DNA from: Mytilus californianus
Lineage: Eukaryota > Mollusca > Bivalvia > Mytilida > Mytilidae
Direction: 5' to 3'
DNA length: 64,000 nucleotides
NCBI RefSeq assembly: GCF_021869535.1
Contig: NW_026262701.1
Location: forward strand, 44,953,278 to 45,017,277
Of this stretch, positions 45,128 to 57,234 are shown piece by piece (within the stretch, counting starts at the first letter, position 1; each line of letters starts with the position of its first letter). The notes beneath the pieces were generated by a model. It was given only the letters and a program-made list of their open reading frames with translations. It was not told where the DNA came from and searched no databases. Made by a program: the position numbers and the translations under genes.

Positions 45128-45685
45128 TAGTATATTACATGTATATTATATATATTATATCCAAGGACAATTAGTGTTCACACATTCATGTTGAAAATTG
45201 TCATTCAATTTATTTTTTGCTGCAAAGACATACTCCTCTCATTTTTGAAATCAATAACTTACATGTATATTATTTGTTTCCCTTTTCAAAAAACATGTCA
45301 AAAAAGTAAGACAGAAGAAGTTAACGTTTGCCTATACCACCGAGTAATTTAAATTGGGTACTGAGGGAAGCTTTGAAATTACAATCCCAATTTTCCTAAC
45401 CAAGTAACTAGTTCATATTTATATAATTGTTATTAATATATAAAGCCTTTAGCTAGTAGTCTTTGGAACTGTCCGGTAGATTGCTGAGGTCCTAAACTAA
45501 ATTCCCTACTGGTTCAAACCAAAGATTTAGCGCTTCTCCGCATAGCATGCCACTTTGAGGGATAACAGCATAGACCGAATATATATATATAAGGTCGGAA
45601 TAATAGGTCCAGGTCACTATTAACCAATTTTCATCTATGGCCAAAGGTGGAAAACAGGAATTTATTGAAGTATTAGAAAAACAAA
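45128..45685. other. AT-rich interval, no gene supported
   Basis: Contains a TA-rich stretch at 45128-45160 and 45580-45592; no exon or element ends are seen. Confidence 0.35.
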
Positions 45686-46032
45686 AGATATGGGGTATCC
45701 ATCAATGATTCAAAATTAGTGCATGCACAGCAAAACACCACACAAAAACAAAGGAACAGTGCTTTTGTAGCTATAGGTCACCGTACGGCCTTCAACAGTG
45801 AACAAAACCCATACCGTAAAGTCAGCTATAAAAGGCCACAAAATGACAAATGTAAAACAATTCAAACGAGAAAAATAACGGCCTAATTTATGAACGAAAA
45901 ACACATATGATACACAGAAACAAACGACAACCACTGAATTACAGGGTCCTGACTTGGGACAGGCACATACATAATGTGACGAGGTTAAACATGTTAGCGG
46001 GCGCCCAACACCCCCCCCTAACCTGGGACAGG
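45686..46032 (-). repeat. Mussel-type dispersed repeat, minus copy
   Basis: The reverse complement gives the usual order: catgtttaacctcgtcaca, 'tgcctgtcccaagtcagga', 'attcagtggttgtcgtttg', 'gccgttatttttctcgtttgaattg', 'ggccttttatagctgac' and 'ttgaaggccgtacggtgacctat'. The open frames 45716-45934 and 45907-46143 are repeat-derived. A poly-C run (cccccccc) at about 46011-46018 marks the edge. Confidence 0.75.
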
Positions 46033-47240
46033 TTGTTTATAACATATTCTTATTCAATTTGTAACGTGTTTACGCTAATATTTTCTTTTTTTCATGCAAA
46101 CTCGGTTGGCACATTGATAGTTAAAACAGAAAATAGAAAATGAAAAAAATAACAAATAGCAAAATCAGTAAAAAGAAAATATCAGAATAGAAAACATTAC
46201 CCCGAGGTAATATGTTATAGGACAAGAGTTCCGGAAATCGTCGAATTATGTTATGAAAGTGGTTGTTAGATATCCTCTTTACGCTAACAAACATAATAAA
46301 AAAAAACTTCCAGGTAAGAAGACAGTGGTTGTTTTAAAGTATTTTGTTCGTGTCCATGATTTGATAAAGAATGTAAATTAAATGTGTAAAATTAAATGTT
46401 GGATGTGACGACTGCTAAGTATTTATTTTTTGCCTGAAAATTGTTATATTCAAAACTGTTTTTGTTAAATCAAGGATTAATTTTGTATAGTAAGATCCGG
46501 GTTCTTATACTATACAAATCCTTGGTTAAATCAAAAATATTTTATCTATTACCACAAATTTTGTAGTCGGAAACTATTTTATATATTTCGGAATAAACTC
46601 CTGGCCATTACTTAAAGATGAAGATATTTCAAATTAAAAAAGATTTATGACCGTGACAAAATATAATAATACGCAAACCTGATAGCATACTATATGGATT
46701 TTACTCGTTGTTGAAGGCCATACGGCATCATGCGGGTCCTTTGTTTACCGTTAAACGTTTCGTCATTGGCAGTCGTACACCATTTCAATATTTCATTTTT
46801 TTTTTGTGTGCACAGTCAATACCATACTTATATTTCTGTCATTTTAAAATTTTATGTAAAAAAGTAACAAAGGACTCTGTATTTCTGACCGTATTTATTT
46901 TTTTGTAAAAAGTTTTGCATCGCTTTTTGACATCGAGAAAGGCGCTCTCAGACACGCCTGCGTTCCGATGTCGTCAAAACTATTTTTTGAGAAGACCCCT
47001 CAAAGCGATCGTTACCAAGATGAAGAGCACGCGCTCGTCGTTAGAAACATGTGTTGAAAACTGCGCACTGTTAAAGGGCCGAGCCACCTTAATTATTATA
47101 TTTTGTCGATAAATGGATCTCCAATAATAAATAAAAATTGTCATTCCAAATAGGAATATTTCATCAATCTATTATTCCATTTGCATTTGTTCATTGGTTC
47201 TAGATAAGACAATCTTTAGTAATCGGATTAATTGATTCTG
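46033..47240. other. Intergenic DNA with a foldback hairpin
   Basis: At 46464-46531 an imperfect palindrome (gttaaatcaaggatt..ttgtatagtaaga against tcttatactatacaa..tccttggttaaat, loop 'tccgggt') forms a 30-bp hairpin. A scrap of the dispersed repeat (ttgttgaaggccatacggcatcatgcgg) lies at 46705-46735. A slightly more GC-rich stretch (46915-47095) gives a 65-aa open frame I do not recognise. Confidence 0.4.
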
Positions 47241-47243
47241 TTT

Positions 47244-47298
47244 CTGGTAAAGATTCCAAATGTTTTTGGACCTAAAACCGTATTGGAATCTTTACCAG
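47244..47298. repeat. Perfect 16-bp inverted repeat (hairpin)
   Basis: CTGGTAAAGATTCCAA (47244-47259) is repeated inverted as TTGGAATCTTTACCAG (47283-47298) with a 23-bp loop. It is not linked to a gene end that I can see. Confidence 0.7.
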
Positions 47299-47744
47299 AC
47301 CCAAACAAGCAACATCTTTTCTGTTCTTAAATGAACAATTTCTGCAAGATTTTTTGTTTGTTTATATTTTTACTTCATCTTTTCTTGAAAAGAAAAACAA
47401 AATTGTAATTTCCTTTCGGATTTGTTTTAAGATGGCGGCCATTTTATAATTTCTCATCTTATAACGTTTAGTCTAAATTGGTTTTAAATTAGTAGTTCTA
47501 CAAGTTCTTTCAAAATCAGAACAATTTTATATTGTATGGCCCTTGAAATCTACGTGTATCCATTGGACTTTCGTAAATTCCAACGTAACGACTTTTGGAA
47601 AGTACCTTCCTGAAATTTCGGATTTTTGATGTCCATACAAGGAAAGAAAAACATATGTTGACATTCCCATTCAATTTCAGATTTAGTACGTTGATCTCAT
47701 CTTTTAAATTAAATTATGTTCCGATTTGGAATCGAATGTCTCAC

Positions 47745-47998
47745 GGACTCCATTATGATTTGATTGCCCGTTTTTGAAAGTCTGTGTCACATACGGCACA
47801 TGATATGCTCCAATTGTCGTAGATTCAATCTTAGCGTCATTTTCCCTATCGTGACAAAACCGAATAAGCATTATCACCAAATTCATACTTGCTATGAGCA
47901 ACACAACTCTGATCTGCTTTACTTTCTAGATCATCTGAGTTATCTCTGGTTTTAGGCTGAGTTCGTATTTCTCAGTCTTTTTTCTGTGAAGAGTTTTG
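47745..47998 (+). repeat. Diverged copy of the 'gagcaacac..gttgctcagtc' repeat
   Basis: Words in order match 48955-49320: 'ggactccattatgatttgattgcccgtttttgaaagtc', 'gctatgagcaacac', 'agatcatctgagttatc..ggttttaggctgagttcgt' and 'ctcagtcttttttctgtg'. Strongly diverged. Confidence 0.5.
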
Positions 47999-48649
47999 TA
48001 GTCTGTTTGTTTGTCCTTCCGTCATTGTTTTTTTTTTTTTGCAACGGTATTGTCTGTAATTTACAGTTTATGGAGTTTGATTGCCGTTTAAATTCATAAA
48101 ATAGATATTGAGATTTTACGTTTGAAATTTTGTATTTTATAGGAAAATAAATGTAACATACATTATAGATCCACATGACAATGTAACAGTTTAAAAAATA
48201 CGAGATCAAGAAATTAAAAATAGTACTTAATCAAAATATAAACGTAAAGATAGTTTACATCGGACCAATATATCTATGAAACATTATGTTTATGAAAAGG
48301 TTTAAAACAGACGTGCAAAAATGTGCAACCCAAGAATTGAGTGTGATCAAGTTCATCCTTAAGTTAGGCTGGTTCCCTGTTCTTTATCTTTTTGGGTCTG
48401 ACAACAATGGTGTCTCATATACCCGTAAGTTACAAGGGAGAGAAATAGCTTAAGGATTCAGCATTCTGTCAAATCGCCTAACATTTTTAAGGAGGTTAGA
48501 CGATCATACAAAATGATTAAATTGTTCTTTTAAACACATTGGATAGTACTTGAAAAATTGCACTTACGTCAAATATGCTACAAAAAATATATACTTACAT
48601 ATAGTTAGTTATAAGATTAGAAAATTGCGAAAGTGTACAGTATATATAT

Positions 48650-48800
48650 ATATAAAATAAGGAGATGTTGTATGATTGAAAATGAAAAAGTCCAAATAAT
48701 ATGGATAAATATAATTCAAGGTAAACGTACTGTCGTCATCAATGAACAAACCCCATATCGTAAGCCTCAACATGACAAAATAGTTCAAACGAAGGAAATT
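48650..48800 (-). repeat. Mussel-type dispersed repeat, short minus copy
   Basis: The reverse complement reads 'cgaatttccttcgtttgaactattttgtcatgttgaggcttacgatatggggtttgttc', the central block of the family. The 69-aa open frame here is not a gene. Confidence 0.5.
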
Positions 48801-48954
48801 CGATTTATGATAAAACAGTATTTACTAAATGAAAAAAATTAATATTTACGTTACATTACTACAGATCTATTTAAAATTAGAAATTTAATGTGGATCTAAT
48901 ATTTTTCAATAGACTAAATACCAATTCAGTTATTATATAAAATAGTGGTGAAGT

Positions 48955-49322
48955 TGAAATCATCCCTTCGTAAAATTTACGGACGCCATCACGAGTTGGT
49001 TGACCGTTATGGAATGTCGTAACTACAATCCCGTTCCCTTTTCTCTGAATGTGACATACCGATTTAGACTTATTACCGGGTTTGTAACATGAGCAACACG
49101 ACGGGTGCCACATGTGGAGCAGAATCTGCTTACCAATCCGGAGCACATGAGATCATCCCCAGTTTTTAGTGGGGTTCGTGTTGCTCAGTCTTTTTTCTAT
49201 TTTGTGTTTTGTGTACAATTGTTTGTCTGCATGTTGGTCTTTTTCTTTTGTAGTCATGGAATTGTCAGTTTATTTTCGACTTATGAGTTTGAATGTCCCT
49301 TTGGTATCTTTCGCCCCTCATT
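48955..49322 (+). repeat. Dispersed repeat 'catgagcaacacgacgggtgccac ... gggacattcaaa' family, best copy
   Basis: Runs 'ttacggacgccatcacgagttggttgacc', 'catgagcaacacgacgggtgccacatg', 'ccggagcacatgagatcatccccagtttttagtggggttc', 'gttgctcagtc', 'gtcatggaattgtcagtttattttc' and 'gaatgtccctttggtatctttcgcc'. Copies of the right half occur at 521-712 (minus), 27700-27800 (minus) and 61567-61605 (minus). The open frames 48877-49146 and 49105-49404 are repeat-derived. Confidence 0.75.
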
Positions 49323-49624
49323 TATAATCAACCTTCAAATTTTCAGCCTATCCCTAGATAAAACGGATAGAGGTAAACTTTTCATATTCACTTTTGACAA
49401 TTAAACTTCGCCAGATGAAAATACACTATGAAATAGAATGTTTATTAGTCTGTAAATGATTATTGGCAAAATGCAAATTTATGAAATTTTATTCTGTCTA
49501 TCCAGCATGACCAGTTTTTGAAGTCTAAATGCAAAATACGACTTTGAATGTTAACCTCTACTGAGAGCTTCGCTTTGGTTGTTAAATTAGAAACACTGTC
49601 GTGAAAAAGTCAAATGTGCACAAG

Positions 49625-49718
49625 ACCGTACTTTGACCTATAATGGTTTACTTTTATAAATTTTGACTTGGATGGAGAGTTGTCTCATTGGCACTCATAC
49701 CACATCTTTTTATATCTA
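49625..49718 (+). repeat. Right end of the mussel-type dispersed repeat
   Basis: Reads ccgtactttgacctataatgg, then 'tttacttttataaattttgacttggatggagagttgtc' and 'cattggcactcataccacatct'. It is useful as the uninterrupted reference for the insertion at 36975. Confidence 0.75.
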
Positions 49719-50429
49719 CAAACAAACCTTAACAAGTTTTGATTTTAATGAAAAATATATGTAGTCTTTTCCATTGGTTTAATCGAGATGGATTAAAGAC
49801 AAAATTATCAAAATAGAGGTTATGAAAATAGTTAGAAAAAAGTGTTTTTTTTAGAAATGATAAAAGAAAACAGGAAAACCAGGTAAAAATGGAAATTGTT
49901 GTCATTGTAACAAAAGAAATTGTTGAACAAAGGACTGCAAAAATAGACTGAAGGGTTTCTATAGGACCTGGTGTAACGTAACAGTACCCAAATTGCACTC
50001 ATTTAGCACAAAAAGCAGCGGAAATCTTACAAGTTTTCTTAGATACTTACAATGTAACACATTTAACAATAAAAGAAATAGGTAATAAAATACTGATTAA
50101 AACAATGAATGATATACAGATCTAGAATAAAGAAATCATATAATTATCATGATTATAGTAAATATCAATACTTAAATCATGTTCATGATAATCCTACAGA
50201 ATAAAATTTATTTTCAAATATTCTGAGAAATGATTTGAAAATATAAAGAATACAGAAATTAAGGATGCCCCATCCAGACCCTCATAAAATGTAATGGACA
50301 TCCTAACCGGAGATTTCCTCCAACTTGTTTATTTTATTTTAAAAGACGACTGTCTTGATCATTGTTGTTTTGCAATGAGTAGCTTTGGTCCTTTTTAAAT
50401 CGTATAAACACAAAATCACTATATTAATA

Positions 50430-50500
50430 GAAAAAACAAAGGATATGGGGTATCTATCCATGATACAAAATCAGTACATGCATAGCAAAAAACAAACATA
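50430..50500 (-). repeat. Small minus fragment of a dispersed repeat
   Basis: Reads 'aaaaacaaaggatatggggtatctatccatgatacaaaatcagtacatgca', nearly the same as 45672-45725. Confidence 0.5.
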
Positions 50501-50725
50501 AACCCCTAACGGGAGGGATTGTACTTGATTTTCACATGATGAAGACATAATCTTTCAATCAGTTTAATTGAGATCTGGAGCTGGCATATCAGTAACTGCT
50601 AGTAGTCCTTTGTTCATTTATGTATCATTGTCATTTTGCTTAGTTTCTTTTGTTACCTATTCTGACATCGGACTCGGACTTCTTTTAAACTGAGTTTTAC
50701 TGTGCGTATTGCTATGTGTTTCTTT

Positions 50726-50953
50726 ATTCGACATTGGCTAGAGGTATAGGGGGAGGGTTGGGATCTCACAAAACATGTTTAACCCCGCCGCATTTTTCCG
50801 CAATTTTATTTAGGGGCCAGCTGAGGACCACCTCCGGGTGCGGAATTTTCTCGCTGCGTTGAAGACCGATTGGTGGCCTTCGGCTGTTGTCTGCTCTTTG
50901 GTCGGGTTGTTGTCTCTTTGACATATTCCCCATTTCCATTCTCAATTTTATAA
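50726..50953 (+). repeat. Dispersed repeat 'cattggctagaggtataggggg ... cccatttccattctc', copy 1
   Basis: Reads ggctagaggtatagggggag, 'ctcacaaaacatgtttaaccccgccgcattttt', 'ggggccagctgaggaccacctccgggtgcggaattttctcgc' and 'ttgttgtctctttgacatattcccc'. Two longer copies occur at 55666-55986 and 62931-63283. Confidence 0.75.
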
Positions 50954-53900
50954 AGCAAATGAGCTGCGCTTTTATTACTGTTCTTCATCTGAAAGTCACA
51001 GTGAGGCCTTCAATACGGAGAAAAAACTCTCACCTAAACTGTTTTACTGGTAATTCAACTTCAAAGATCAACATTTATTATCAAACACGTACATCTTAAA
51101 TACCAGGGGCCTGTTTATCGAAGCGTTCTTAGGACTAAGACATGTCCTAACATCATCTTTGGACGTATCTTTGTCCTAAGTGGGTTTATCAAAAATGCCA
51201 AACAATTATTTAATGTTTTCTTGCTCTTTTCTAAAGGAAATTACACTAACAGTAGTATATAAATATATATATGATGCCCCTCTATACCGTGTTAAACTTA
51301 TTAATTAGTTTGTACAAAAAGAACTGTGTTGGTATATTTTGAAGAAAAAAAAACAGGGAAATTTAAATACGCCAGAATTCATCGACGAAAATAAGTATAC
51401 TCGAAGAAAACTACAAACACAGTATTGTCATATGAAAATAGAATGATATATTCTCAATGCTACAAGTCTGCAGGAATTCTATCCAAAATTCCGAAACATG
51501 AATATGCATGAAATATTTCCCAACGGAAGTTCAGGAAAAACATCCAATAACTCTTGTTTTTTTTCATTTGAAGTTTGAGTGTTTTTAGATTTCATACAAT
51601 CTACTAGTTTCTTTAAAAGAATTGAGGATCAAGCATACATGTAACTTAAATATAAATGGCTATTTTTAATGAAATACTGGTTGATCGATATAGAAATAAA
51701 TAAAGTTGATAACAAGATAAGTGCTATAGTTGACATTTTGTGAATAATAATAAAAAAGATAGATAAATAAACATATAATATACAGATGCACTTTAAAATT
51801 TATAGATTGATTGTTGTTTGTTAAATGTCCAGTGGCAAATATTTCATTTAAACTTAGGACAAGATAATTATTTGTTTATAAATATATATATTTTATAATA
51901 TTTATTTTATTTTAATTTTCATATTTCACACAAAAAAGAATTTTACTCGAACATAGAATCGACTCCGTAAAAATATTATACCAATTCCATCTAGTCTACG
52001 AATAGGCGAATCAGGTGCGGAAAGTCGGGAGTCTGACCTTTTTTTAAAGGAAAATAAAGGACGCACCACAGCTAACCTACAATTATTGAACTGCGCCTAC
52101 TACAGATATCATGTATAATTTCATAAGTATATAAAAACCAAAAACCACCATGATTACTAAAGCCAACACGAAAGAAACCATTAAAAACCCAATAAGGTTA
52201 CTGCAAAACAATTTAAACTGACAAAATTATTTCAATTGTGGTTAAAAAAAAATCTATATCAAGATCTCTGAGGGGCATCTTGATACCTTTCCGGAAATAG
52301 ATTTTAAATATCTTTATTATGATAACACTATGTCAATAAAATGAATAAATAATGTATTTATAATCTGTATTGAATACTTAATTGTTTTGAAAATTATTTG
52401 AATGTACTCCCTTTACAATATTAAATGCCATAAGCCAAATGTTTCCTCAATATTGTCCTGTTAATAGACATTGGCGTTTTGTGTATCAATACATCTATTG
52501 AGACAAACTATTTGATATAGCCTTCTAACAAAATAGGTCGGAAACTGTTTCTTCCTTTTTAGATGGATCATTATCACTATCATAGGTATTTTCGTTAAAG
52601 TATTGAACGCTTCTTTTTGTAAATTTATTGGGTGTAAAAGTGTTGACCGTAGTATATTCTGTATGAAGCATTTCAAAATAACAAGATTTTTAAAAGACTG
52701 TTCTAAAATGATAGTATATAAATAAAGGAAGTAAAAAAGCAGAAAAAAATGAAGGGTCCGTGTGCTTGTTTTCGAGATAAAAGCCATTAAAAATTTGGCG
52801 GGAAATGATTCTCTCTAGATTTTTCATACTTTTAACATTGGCCGTTTTTTGTTTCAAAAACTATGAAAAAATAACAAGGATGTTATAAGATTTTCAAATA
52901 TGGCTTTATAAACTTTATGTAATAAAATTATGAAAAGAAAAGTAGGGGTTAGTGGGCAAAATTTTTTAATGGCAAAACATGGATAAAACCAGAGGATTCC
53001 GAAAACCTGGCAGAAATTCAAAAACAAGAGGAGCAAACATCCTTAAAGACTGCCTGGCCATGGCATTCTTGATATATATATATATTAGGAAATCACTTTA
53101 TGCTACCTGTATCAAAAGCATTAAAGGTTGCAGCAGAGGTTACTTAAATGCAGATGACACCAGGGGACGATACCATTATGATATAAGAACATATTCATTT
53201 AAGGAGGCTCGAGGCTATACACACTTTATATGAGAAATTCCTGAAATCTTGATATTTAATCCATTAAAGTGAGTGGATATAAATAATGAAATCAAATTAG
53301 AGGGTCACCGTTCATTTAAGCGTTTTATAGGCCACCGTAATAAGGAGGTTTTTTTTGCTCTTTTACAAAGGAATAATAGGGAAAACTGTGTGTTGATATA
53401 CTTCAATTTTAATAACGGATACAATTTATATAAGATTTTGTTTAAATTTGTTTTATAACAAGCACAAGTATAGTTTTACATGTTTAGCTAAAAAAACATA
53501 TAGGTCACCGTTAGTTTAAGAAAGATATTTCACATTCTTAATCCAATTATCAATTTTGGCGGGAAAAGACTAATAGGGAAAATATCACCTGCATTACCTT
53601 CATCCTAAAAAAATAAGAGAACTAAATTACAGATTTCCATTAAACTTTTTATTCTAAGAGAATTATAAGTGAAGTTCAGAAAAAGCACCAAAAAAAATGG
53701 GGGTCACCGATCTTTGGCAACAAAAAAATGGGTATTTTTGATAAAATTCAACCTTTTTCTCCCGTTTTTAGCCAAAACTATAAGGAATGAAAACCTAATT
53801 TTAGTTTACAATACCCCGTAGTGATATGCAGACCCACATTGAATTGTAGGTCATATGGTCAAATCGTAAGGTCAAAGGTCAAGGTCATGGCATTCATAAA

Positions 53901-54394
53901 TTAATGTTAATTCATAAATTTTGAAGTGTTTTTTATTTACAAATATTCTTTAATACATTATGTAAAACAAGAAGTGGAAGGTGGAACTGAATGATTATAT
54001 AAATCAATTGTCAAAGTCACCATTGTTAAAATAGTCAAACTTGGACTGTAGGGAACAATCTAGATAATTTTAAATACCAAATATTTAGAAGGAAAAGTTC
54101 CAAACTTAGATAGATTATGACCTACTGAGAAAAATGCTCCTTATTAGATCTAATGTCAATAGGACATACAAATTAACATTATGTACTAGTCTACTATAGA
54201 TGATAAGATAGATAAACAAAAATTAATTTCTCCTCTTTTCCTCCAAGTCTTATATGGGAAACCTCAAGCATCAATTCCTTCAAAAAATAAAATAGGTGCA
54301 TAATGGCATTTGGAATTATGATTCTCTGCAACTTCATGACTTATGTTACACCTTCTTGGTTTTTGTGAAAAAAGTTCAAGGTTTAGATTAATAT

Positions 54395-54535
54395 GTAGTG
54401 TGTGTCTGTCCCAAGTCTGGAGCCTGGGACTTATAGTAATGTTGTTAACTTCTATGTTTTTTTGGTTTCTGGTGGAAAGTTTTCTCAGTAGCAATCATGC
54501 CGCGTCTCATTGACAATCATATCCCATCTTTTTAT
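54395..54535 (+). repeat. Fragment of the mussel-type dispersed repeat
   Basis: Reads 'gtgtgtgtctgtcccaagtctggagcctgggac', then 'tttctcagtagcaatcatgccgcgtctcattg'. Confidence 0.5.
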
Positions 54536-54661
54536 ATATATTTGAAATTTTAGACATAATGCTGACAAATATAACACATAGGACAGCTTCTATGTTTGTT
54601 GTATAATGAATTATTAGAGGAGCCATTTATAATTACCTAAGTTTGACGAGATTCACTTGTT

Positions 54662-54966
54662 GTCGAGTATCGAGTTGCGAGTTACAAAAGTCGAGTTGCG
54701 AGTTACAAAAGTCGAGTTGCGAGTTACGGAAGTCGAGTTGTGAGTTACGAAAGTCGAGTTGCGAGTTACAAAAAAGTCGAGTTGCGAGTTACGAAAGTCG
54801 AGTTGCGAGCTACGAAAGTCGAGTTGCGAGTTACGAAGGTCGAGTTGCAAGTAACGAAGGTCGAGTTGTGAGTTACGAACGTCGAGTTGCGAGTTAGGAA
54901 AGTCGAGTTGCGAGTTGCAAATACAAGTTGCGAGTTACCAAAGTCGAGTTGCGAGTTACGAAAGTA
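54662..54966 (+). repeat. Minisatellite, 21-bp unit (left end of the foldback element)
   Basis: About 14 units of the form TCGAGTTGCGAGTTACRAAAG with small changes. Both strands give low-complexity open frames (SSCELQK-type on plus, NSTFVTR-type on minus) that are not genes. Confidence 0.9.
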
Positions 54967-55137
54967 ATAATAAAAATTAGATTTGCATGAAAATGGGAAA
55001 ACTATTTAAATTTTTGGTGTATCTCTTTAACATTTTTGAATGATGATTGCTTATAGAATTGTATACAGTATATTGTTGATTCTTTTTGTTGTTTGGACTT
55101 AATCTGAGTCTCGTGTAAAAATGAATGGATTGCTTAC

Positions 55138-55138
<1 letters not shown>

Positions 55139-55204
<66 letters not shown>
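55139..55204. repeat. (ATA/AAT)n microsatellite
   Basis: Runs of 'ataataata' with one 'ttataa' interruption, inside the expanded left part of the foldback element. Confidence 0.9.
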
Positions 55205-55206
<2 letters not shown>

Positions 55207-55665
55207 TCTTTATTTAAAGAGAGTAACTCATTTGGATTAAACCAATTTTCAATAAAGCTCTCTACATACAATATCAACTACATGAATAAAACAAAATCAA
55301 TCTCCTATTACACACATATAAACAAAAGATGTATATATACAAAAATATAACAAACAAACAAAAAATAAAAAAAAATAAACACCACATAAAAGTATGGTTA
55401 TTTTCTGAAGAAACAGATAGCCTTTTGAAATACAGCAGATGGCTTGTAGTTTAATTATTATTAAATTTCATAGCTAGCCCCGTCATATTAAACGTAAAGG
55501 GAGATAGCAACTAAAGTTTAGCACATACATGTAAAAGACCCCTTCTGCAGATTTCGTTAAGAGTGGGCTCTTTAGGGCAGCTGCAGAGGCAATATTTGTT
55601 AGGGACCCCAAAATTTATTCTTTGGCAGTGACACTCAAAATTGTGGACGTTTAAGTTATATTTGT

Positions 55666-55986
55666 CTACATTGGCTAGAGGTGTAGGGGGAAGGTTGAGC
55701 GCTCATAAAACCTGTTTAACCTCGCCGCATTTTTACGTCAGTCCTGTCAGGAACCTCTAGCCTTTGTTGGTCTTGTATATTTTTCTAATTTTGGTTCATC
55801 TATATGTTTCGGAGCATAGAATGGCGTCGTTTTTTGATCTAGTGTACATTGTGGTTCGGGGCCTGCTCGGGGCTGCCTCTGGGTGTGGGATTTCTCGCTG
55901 TGTTGAAGACCCATTGGTGGCCTTGGGTTTACTTGTATATTTTGGTTGGGTTGTTGTCTCTTTGACACATTCCCCGTTTCCATTCT
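55666..55986 (+). repeat. Dispersed repeat 'cattggctagaggtgtaggggg', copy 2
   Basis: Includes 'acctgtttaacctcgccgcatttttacg', 'cctgtcaggaacctctagcc', 'ttttggttcatctatatgtttcgg' and 'gttgaagacccattggtggcct', ending 'cattccccgtttcc'. The two overlapping open frames here (55747-55983 minus, 55764-56003 plus) are repeat-derived. Confidence 0.8.
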
Positions 55987-56164
55987 TTTTTCTTTACATG
56001 TAGCTGTTAAAGATACTTTTGTAAAAGAGACAAAAGACGCAGTTTTGGAATATGTAACTTCTTTCTAATCATACCCAAATCAATCAAGTTAATTTAGGAA
56101 TAACATGCTGACAAATATAACTCTTTTAATGTTTTTTTTTACATGAAACTCATTGTGTAGTAGG

Positions 56165-56330
56165 TTGGAAATTGATTAAATTCAACATTGACCAATGAAC
56201 CATGAAAATATGGTCAAGGTCAGATGAAACATGCCAGATATATATATACACCTTACAATTATTCCATAAACCAAATACAGTTCACCTATTTCTTATTGTA
56301 TCTGCTAAACATACCACACTTCATGCCATA
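56165..56330 (-). repeat. Fragment of the 'GACCTCATTTTCATGGTTCA' family
   Basis: The reverse complement reads 'cattggtcaatgttg', preceded in the family by 'gaccttgaccatattttcatggtt' and 'atggaataattgtaaggtgtatatat'. One unit only. Confidence 0.6.
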
Positions 56331-56883
56331 CTTACCCGGGTAAAACGTTTTTCAGGTGCTTTCGTGACAGGCTATGCATGATATTAAAATAAAAAGGAAG
56401 CACATTTTTTTTAGAAAAATGAACAATACCCAGCTGAAATCTGAAACTACAAAAAAGTAAACTTAAAACTGTTCCTTTATTTTTTGTAACAGCGGTATAG
56501 CTTATTGTAGAATAACGTCTTTTCAAATTAAAAAAAAAAACATATTATGATCTCCTTTGCCAGAAAGTTACCATCATGCCATAGAAAGACATCTATAGCA
56601 TGCTTATTTTTGCGTTGTAGTATTCAGATATACATAAATTGAACAACTCGATTATTAACTAGTTGGTATATATATATGCACTCTCCGCTTTGGGTTGAAT
56701 CACAAAGTTAACAAAGTTCAAAATTATTTAATGTATCACATAAAGCACATAGCATATCACATTTCTGACTAATTCATGAGATATTTTCCTAAGTTAAATG
56801 TACAAGTGTGCCTATATCACCCTAAACCTTTGCGAAAGACGAAGAGTTAGCACATGGTATGCTAATGAATATCCTTTATTCAA

Positions 56884-56927
56884 GCGTCACTGATGAGTCT
56901 TGTATAGACGGAACGCGCGTCTGGCGT
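56884..56927 (+). ncRNA. Hammerhead ribozyme (type I fold) with one core substitution
   Basis: Stem I CGTCA (56885-56889) pairs with TGGCG (56922-56926), one G-T wobble. Core CTGATGA at 56890-56896. Stem II GTCT/AGAC with loop tgtat (56897-56909). Then GGAA in place of GAAA (56910-56913), and stem III ACG/CGT with a 2-base loop (56913-56920). Cleavage-site C is at 56921. All secondary structure is intact, but the A at core position 13 is G, which should abolish or strongly reduce cleavage. The surrounding text ('gcgtctggcgtaaaa..ttataatcctggtacctttt') is a dispersed bivalve repeat. Confidence 0.85.
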
Positions 56928-57234
56928 AAAAAATATTATAATCCTGGTACCTTTTGTAAGTATTTACTTTAGGCTTAACACAGTGCCATATTCTGTCAAA
57001 TGTCGATAATTTACAAGTATATTTCATTTGTCTTCATTATTTATTTTCTTATGCTTGATTTGTTCAGTTCGATATACATTTTGTCTTATATCTACAGTAT
57101 ATCCTGTTTTATTTTAGAAAATGAACAATGTCGATCTCATGAAAGAAATTTAAGCGTGCATGACTTTGCAACAAATAGACTCTTATAAATAAGTATCGCA
57201 TAACTATTTCAAATCCTGCAATCAAAATACCGGG

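Larger units (their letters stand above)
49719..54390. other. AT-rich intergenic DNA, no gene supported
   Basis: Apart from the repeats listed at 50430 and 50726, this holds 'gggcctgtttatcgaagcgttcttaggactaagacatgtcctaa' at 51109-51155, a likely short repeat with a mirrored tail (ttgtcctaagtgggtttatc). At 53290-53720 the phrase 'ggtcaccg(t/a)' recurs (53302, 53506, 53702), again suggesting a worn repeat. The remaining open frames look random. Confidence 0.4.

Noticed and set aside
45716-46143. Two overlapping open frames of 72 and 78 aa
   Set aside because: Both fall within a minus copy of the common dispersed repeat.
54643-54897. 84-aa Ser/Cys/Glu-repeat protein
   Set aside because: A pure product of the 21-bp minisatellite; open on both strands because the unit length is a multiple of three.
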